This document shows, one piece after another, positions 58,135 through 64,000 of a stretch of 64,000 nt of DNA. The stretch comes from Ampelocalamus luodianensis (Eukaryota; Streptophyta; Magnoliopsida; Poales; Poaceae). The stretch spans positions 15,780,626 to 15,844,625 of the forward strand of contig CM070624.1 of the NCBI GenBank assembly GCA_036346255.1, given 5' to 3'. The position numbers and the translations under genes are program-made. Below the pieces are notes generated by a model. The model was given only the letters and a program-made list of their open reading frames with translations, made no database searches and was not told where the DNA came from. Each line of letters begins with the position of its first letter. Position 1 is the stretch's first letter.

Positions 58135-60941
58135 TGCTCAAGCATTTCCCCTTGGCCTGTGCGCCACCCTAGCGCCGCCGGCCTCGTCCTCTGCTCCGGC
58201 CGACCGCCACTCGCGCCGCCGCACCATTCCCGAACCCCTTCGACCCGGCAAAACCCCAAAATGGAACCCCATCCCCTCGGTGGTGCTCCCCGCACCACCC
58301 ATCCTCATCGCCGGCCACCGGAGCTGCCGGAGCGCCGCCGGCCTCCACCTCCTCTGCCCCGGGTGAGCGCGCGAGCCTGTAGCCGCACGGCTCAAGCCGC
58401 TGGGTGTCGGGCCGTTAAGGCCTGGCCATTTGGGCCGTAGGGCGCACAGTGATCGGGCTCAGCCCATTACTGTTCAACCATTTTCGGCCCTTTACTGTTT
58501 GTCAGCACACAGCTCCTTTTACGGTTCATTCGAAAACAAAAAAACACTGTTCACCGCACAGTGATCTTATTACTGTTCATTCCGAAAATGAAAATACTAT
58601 TCCAAAATCCGAAAAATGTACAGTAAACCCTAGTTACTATTCATCATGTGAAAAATAGTCCGCCATTATTCTTCTCAACTAAAAACAGTGATTTCCAATT
58701 ACCGACCACCTCCAGTTTTTATTTATGGATAGTAAAATGAGTACTATTCATTATCCAATCCTGTTCTCGCCCAAAACCCTAATTTGACATTATATGTCAA
58801 ATTTGACCGATTCGAACCCAGAAAACCCATTCATTATCTATTCCTTTAAATCAGCCAAAACATTGGCCATTGCACAGTAAACTCATTACTGTACATTATC
58901 TGAAAATGGTTTGTGCTATTTATTTCCATCCGAAAACAGTAAACCCTAATTACTGTTCAAAAACCAAAATAGTAAATCTAGTTACTATTCAGATCTAATA
59001 TTTGTAGATGAATAGTAAAAATACTACTATTCATTACCCGACCCTGTTTTCGCCTCAAACCCTAATTAGACACTTTATACTCTTTTCGACCGTTTCGAGC
59101 CCGTGAATCCAAAACTCAACTCCGTTCAGTCCAAAAAGTGCAGATAAATCTCCAACATCCCACACCACCACCTTCCTTTATGATTCTTTACCCATTTACA
59201 ATATTTTTGTTGTACTTGGATCCAAATCTCAGCTCCATTCAATCCAATCAAATACCAGATAAAACTTCTACCATCTCACACAACCCACCTTTCTTTGTGT
59301 TTCTTTTCTGGTCTTATTTACTTGCATGTTGTTCCCAGCTCATTCCTTCTCGAGCCGGATTTTATTTGAATTGTTTTATTGTATTGTTTCACGCTAGGTC
59401 ACGACTTTGACGACCAGACTCCAGAAGACGCCGGGCAAGAGCAGTATCCACAAGATTTTGTGCAAGAAGGCAAGTCGCATTCTTTGACCATTTTGAACCT
59501 ACATTTCATCTATGTATTATTACTTTCATTACTGTATTTGTGCCAATTACTTTAAATATTAAAATAATACTTTTGAATGCCATGACAATTAGATAAATCC
59601 TAAATACCCCACAAACAAACCCACCCAACTCTTGTAGGCCATATTCACCTTGACAAATTTAGTCCACATAAAATATTATCTATACAAGGTAACTTTATCA
59701 TCAAAAATGTGATCATCAATCAAAAGCAAGTATTGGCTTTAGGCCAATAGGTTTGGTGGTGAGTTGAGAATTGTCCAGGAAGTTGGATAGTTCAATATAC
59801 TCGTTTAAAAGTGAGTCATCAGTGAGATCTGGAGGTGGACAACCACGAGTTGGTGTTGGGCCATCGCCTCACTGGATGACAGGTAAGGACAAGAACCTTG
59901 TGCCAAGTAACAGATACAGAAAACCGCTCAACCACATGCGTGGTCATTCCTCCCTGGCTTAGTACACTGCTCATCCGATTGAATATCTACAGGATGTCAA
60001 CTGTTGCTTGTGTAATAGAACAGACGCGGAATGGGGGTGGATCAGGGGTGGACCGTTTAGGGCACCCGCTGAATTGCATAACGGTATGGGCCCGTCAGAC
60101 TTGGAGTGCGGATTCCACTATTGGCCGGTGGTCTCCCGAGCTGTATGGATGTAGACCTACCGTGTAGAGACTAGAGAGGTTGAGCAGTGAAAAGGCTTTG
60201 TTATCTCAGCTCAGTCGCACGCTAACGTGTCGCGTGTCTATGATCTGACAGTACGAGCTTGAGATATCTTGTGATTAAAGTTGGGCAACTCTGCAGAGTG
60301 TATAATCAAAGGTATTCGAATACGCTGTGTTTCCGGTTAATGAAGTTGTGTTCATGGGTGATTCCAATATACAAGGCATAAGTAGAGTTTTTGAGATGTT
60401 AAGTTGGTAATCGAGTTTGTTGATAAACCCCTGATGCTATTACTTATTATCATTTTACTGTTTTATAAATTGTGTTAAATGCAAAGTGCATCCACATATG
60501 CCAGATATGGTAAACCCTAACCATCCATTGAACTCCTTACATGTAATTATTTAGCATTTTCATGCGGCTTGTTGAGTACGGTGGTAGTACCCATTCTTGC
60601 AATTTGCAAAACATCTACTAAAAAAACTTGGGAAAGTGCAGAGGACCCTTGTGAGCAAGATTTTGGTGGACCCCCAGAAGGCATCGACTACTATTATTAG
60701 GTCTTGACTACGCTCAAGCGTACCTGTGGTTTGAAGTTCTTTTGTCTTGTATTATATTTAACTTTGGGCTTGAATGCCCGTGTCAGGTCAAAACAGGTTG
60801 TTAAACCTTAACTCCGTATAACAAAAGTCTGATTTCTGTTGCAATCGGAAGCTTACTTGAGATACTATTTACTTCGCAATTGTACATCCTAGGCGGTTGC
60901 GAAGGGTTTAGCGGTCCCGAGAATCGGGGCTGTTACAAACT

Positions 60942-62262
60942 CCATCCCGATCGGCAATTCAGCCCCGCGTTCTACCCGTCCGCGTCCGCATAGGCGCACT
61001 GGCGCAGCCCACTCGGTAGCCGCCCGCGCCACCAGCCTGGCAGCCCACCACAGCCCAACTCGACCAAGCGTCGTGAGTGCGAGTGTGCGACCAAGCTGCA
61101 GCTGGCACTCCACACTCGGCAGCACCAAGCCCCCAACCCAATGAGAGCCTGAGACGGCGAGACCTAACCGGCTAACCCTATCCCTTTCCTCCCCTGTCTC
61201 TTCTCGCTCTCTGGTGGCGGCGGCAGCGCAAGGACACGCGGCGAGGTGGGCGAGCGGCGGGGCAGGGGTGAGCCCCGAGTCAGAGCCGGGGATGGAGGGT
61301 TGGCTCCTTAGACCTTAGTTTAGTTCTGAACTTCTGATAAGTGGATGTGGTCCATGTGGATCAGTGGTCAGTGGACACTGGACAGTGGATGTGCATAGGA
61401 TATTTTGGCTCATGGAATCAAGTATTCAGATTGGCACTGATCGATTACTTGTTAGCTTCATACTTCATAGGCTCATAGCTTGTATAGTTGTATAATGTAT
61501 AGTTGTAATGTTGTATGTATATGTCAGTGGTTGAATCAGATATTCAAATTGGCAATGAATCACTGATCGATATTTGTTAGCTTCATAGCTTGTATAGTTC
61601 ATTAGTTGTATGTATATGTCACTGGATAAAAGAGAATATTATTCTGTCCAATTATTCTGTAGCTTGTGTAGCTTCAGTTGTTAGATAAAAGAGAAGATTA
61701 TTCTGTATAGTTCAATAGCTTGTGTAGCTTTAGTTGTTAGATAAAAGAGAATATTATTTTGTCTTAAGTGTCCAATTATTTATGTGAAGCTTTTGTTTTT
61801 TATATAGACCGTAGAGCATTCAATAGCTTTTACTTTGTTTTTTTATATATTATGGTCATTTATGTTTTACATTGTACAACATGTTTGTAACTCTGAATGC
61901 CTATTCTAAAAATCTGGATATACCACTGGTAGCAAGTCACACCGGTGGCCACGCTCGCCTTATGTGCATTGTGTGTCGGTTGGCCTTTGTATCTCGTGCG
62001 CTCATCTAAGCTCGGTACGTGAAGGTCGATGAGGCAGCATGCACGGGGGACGAAAGCGGAAGTCGCAAGACAACAAGAGGCCTTGGGCGTCGTGGTGCGG
62101 GAGGGGAGTTGTAGAGTTGCGCGCGAGATGTGGGGACATGGAGTGGAAGCTCTAACGTGGACGGGTGCAGTTCTTTCTTCCCGATCGGGAGATGCAATTT
62201 TTTTGCAAGGGGTAGCAATGGTACTGTTGCGGGGGGGGGTTAAACTTTGTTTTTTATTATTA
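60942..62262. other. Accessory spacer with degenerate repeats
   Basis: 60942-61320 is GC-rich with only featureless frames. 61400-61770 holds imperfect direct repeats: 'agcttgtgtagctt(c/t)agttg' with 'ttagataaaagagaa' twice (about 61663 and 61721), and 'gttagcttcata' with 'gcttgtatagtt' twice (about 61452 and 61577). No gene recognised. Confidence 0.5.
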
Positions 62263-62720
62263 CCAGCAGAGTGCCTGTGTGTTGCAACAGAAACATAAAC
62301 TTTGCACGATCGTGATGGGAGGGTGAGGGAGGAGATGGGGATGGGGAGTGGGTGGAGCTTCGGCGACGAAGTCTAAGGCGAGAGCGGGAGGGAGAAGAGG
62401 AATGCAATGTGTGGGGCTCTATAAGCGTTGAGGGCCGGGGATGCACGCGGGCGCCCAATGGCGATGGCGAGGTCGAAGGCGCGCAAATCAAGGGTGACAC
62501 CGCTGATGAGGGTGCAAGGCGGGGCGAGGCGGGTGCATAATCGGAGGAAGAAGAGCGGGCGGGGATGGTGCAGATGCGAGGACTGGCCACGTTATGGATG
62601 CGTCGTGGCTGACACGGTGGTCTCAGTGCGTGTGGGGGTTTTGTTGGTTTTTTTACGTATGTAGAGGTGAGATGATCCTTCCGCTACGCAAGAGTAAACT
62701 CTTTCTTTTATTAGATAAGA
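62263..62720 (-). mobile_element. Small Helitron with CTGG end
   Basis: On the minus strand it begins TCTTATCTAATAAAAG after A and ends GTTGCAACACACAGGCAC then TCTGCTGG before T. The 3' CTRR variant is CTGG. 458 bp with a GC-rich core. The ends are more diverged than in the other three copies. Confidence 0.55.
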
Positions 62721-62800
62721 TAAGAAGTAAAGATATGCTACAGTTATTGCTCTTCTCTCACTGTTTAGCATTGTTTGGTATTATGCACCTCTGACTTAGG

Positions 62801-63240
62801 GCCTGTTTGGTTGGTGCCCTAGATTTCATTCCTGAGAAAAAGTGGTGCTTGGAGGTAGGCTGAAAAGTAGATGTTTTTGTCTGGTCAGGCAAACCTAAAG
62901 ATGAGTTGTTTGGTTGGGAATCTGTGCCAGGAATTGGTGAATGAAAAATAGACCGTTGGATTGAAGGAATTAAGAGTGGATGGAGCTGCCTGGGAGGCAG
63001 GCTCCCAGGCGCTCGTTTTTGCCGCCTGGACCCGGCGGCCTACCAGGCACAAAGCAAACGACAAGCAGGCAGCGCACAGGAGGTCTTCCAGCCAGGCAAA
63101 TTGCTAGCAGGTAGCGATCCAAGCAGGCCCAGGATCCAGATCCTGGACTGAGGCAGAGGATTATCGAACCTCGCCTGCACTGGGGGCAGGGAGGTGACAC
63201 AGGTGCAAATGCAGTGGCTATAAAACCTGAGGCTAAGTCT
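62801..63240. mobile_element. Tourist/hAT-like MITE fragment
   Basis: TTAGGGCCTGTTTGGTTGGTG at 62798 is a typical left end, and 'gttgtttggttgggaa' follows at ~62907. The opposite end is not clear. An inverted repeat around ggctcccaggc/gcctgggagg (62988-63010) lies inside. Confidence 0.35.
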
Positions 63241-63354
63241 AGAACCCTAGGATATTATGCAATCATGACTATAAAACATAATGTTTCCTAAAATTTACTC
63301 TTCTAAAAATTAACACTGGTGTGAAGGAATAAGACTTATTCCCCTCACACGACG

Positions 63355-63440
63355 CATTTAAGAAGAGATGATTTGAACTCGGGCTAGCTAGTCCACTATC
63401 CATGGTATTAACCAATTGACCAACATATTTAAAAATTAGT
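63355..63440 (-). repeat. tRNA-like/SINE-like remnant
   Basis: Minus strand TTGGTCAATTGGTTAATACC resembles a pol III A box, and CCCGAGTTCAAATC ~35 nt later a B box. Spacing fits a tRNA-derived SINE. It lacks a clear cloverleaf, so it is not a functional tRNA. Confidence 0.4.
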
Positions 63441-63920
63441 TCAATGTGATATAGGCGGTCCCTTTCACATTTTTTTTCTTGGGAGAGACTAAAACCCGGA
63501 GTGCTTATGTGGCACCATACCGTACCATGCGACTCCTGACTGGTGATCACTGATCAGTAAATCACACGCACGCTTCCATCTCTGCATTGCACTGCATGCA
63601 TGATGCACGGCGATCTACCTTGGAAAAAGTCCACCTGAAACCCCGGGCTGCAGCGCGGAGAGCTCTGATCTCCTCCAAATCAGCAACTGCGTCTATCTCT
63701 CACTCCCCTAACCTACTGCCAAGAACCAGTAAAAGCAGGCAGTTGCATTTCTTTCTCTAACTGATCACTCGGCAGTTTACACTCATCAGCGGCAGTCACT
63801 ACTCGACCCACGACTCGCACCTCACTTCTCAGTTTCTCACCACCACGCAACTTTGATCTGAAGAAGCTGCAGCGGCGTCACTGACGCACTGCTACACTGA
63901 TCAGTGATCACTACCTAACA

Positions 63921-64000
63921 ATGGCCGGGTGGAGGAAGGCGTGGCTATCAGTGCTGGACCGGGGCGGCGGCGGTGGGGGCAGCGGCGGCTCCCTCCTCGG
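63921..64000 (+). CDS. 5' end of an unidentified gene, cut by the window edge
   Basis: The frame from ATG 63921 reads MAGWRKAWLSVLDR, then a glycine/serine-rich run, and stays open to the end. The preceding ~300 bp is CT/CA-rich and leader-like (63600-63920), and the context aacaATGGCC fits a grass start codon. The GC jump at the ATG is typical of a grass first exon. Too short to assign a family. Confidence 0.5.
   Translation, partial: MAGWRKAWLSVLDRGGGGGGSGGSLL

Larger units (their letters stand above)
52949..60936 (+). mobile_element. Solo LTR, family 2 (B), split by a Helitron; duplication aactc
   Basis: The LTR starts TGAAATAACCCAAAAATC at 52949, breaks at 52990, resumes at 57431 and ends ATCGGGGCTGTTACA at 60936. 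The flanking pentamer aactc is exact on both sides (52944-52948 and 60937-60941). Without the Helitron it is ~3.55 kb. Promoter TATAAGAGGC at 57781. It is collinear with the inverted copy at 27043-30097. No gag-pol, so it is a recombination-derived solo LTR. Confidence 0.8.

Noticed and set aside
63360..63440. tRNA gene
   Set aside because: Pol III boxes are present but no cloverleaf or CCA-proximal acceptor stem pairs, so SINE-like remnant is the better call.

Overview
This is nuclear DNA from a grass (Poaceae). The genes are intron-rich with GT-AG splice sites. The glutaredoxin, NADP-isocitrate dehydrogenase and MYB proteins read as monocot proteins. The spaces between them are packed with grass-type mobile DNA: long-LTR gypsy solo LTRs, a deleted copia element, CACTA, PIF/Tourist, Stowaway, MULE and Helitron elements. 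From memory, the order MYB, CPFC-type glutaredoxin, plastid-type NADP-ICDH resembles a block of rice chromosome 4. That synteny was not checked.

Layout. 1-9,910 is a pile-up of long LTR fragments, two of them inverted copies of one family, plus the 3' tail of a gypsy polyprotein. 9,911-14,070 is gene-free with MITEs and a SINE-like unit. 14,336-16,881 (+) is a complete three-exon R2R3-MYB gene. 17,195-30,097 holds a Helitron, a fold-back MITE, a ~6.4-kb PIF/Harbinger-like element interrupted by a solo LTR (target duplication cctta), another MITE and a further LTR. 30,289-33,377 is a heavily deleted copia element (target duplication agacc) whose 5' LTR carries a CACTA element. 33,469-35,035 holds three frame-broken NAC-like units.

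35,554-48,036 is the gene-dense core, all on the minus strand: a 4-exon glutaredoxin (127 aa), a 15-exon NADP-isocitrate dehydrogenase (481 aa) and a 4-exon gene for a 70-residue protein. The first intron of that last gene carries three tandem box C/D snoRNA genes, each with two guides complementary to one neighbouring site in 18S rRNA. This small host gene with its snoRNA cluster is the most interesting functional find.

48,459-63,900 is again accessory: a MULE that appears to carry the N-terminal end of a CLV1/BAM-like LRR receptor kinase, a short Helitron, exon-like debris, and a 3.5-kb solo LTR (target duplication aactc) split by a 4.44-kb Helitron. After these come a repeat-rich stretch, another small Helitron and a SINE-like unit. 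The window ends 80 bases into a new plus-strand gene.

Functionally, the glutaredoxin (thiol redox, glutathione) and the organellar NADP-ICDH (NADPH and 2-oxoglutarate) are both redox-linked housekeeping genes. No operon logic applies in this eukaryotic locus. I saw no viral or toxin genes.
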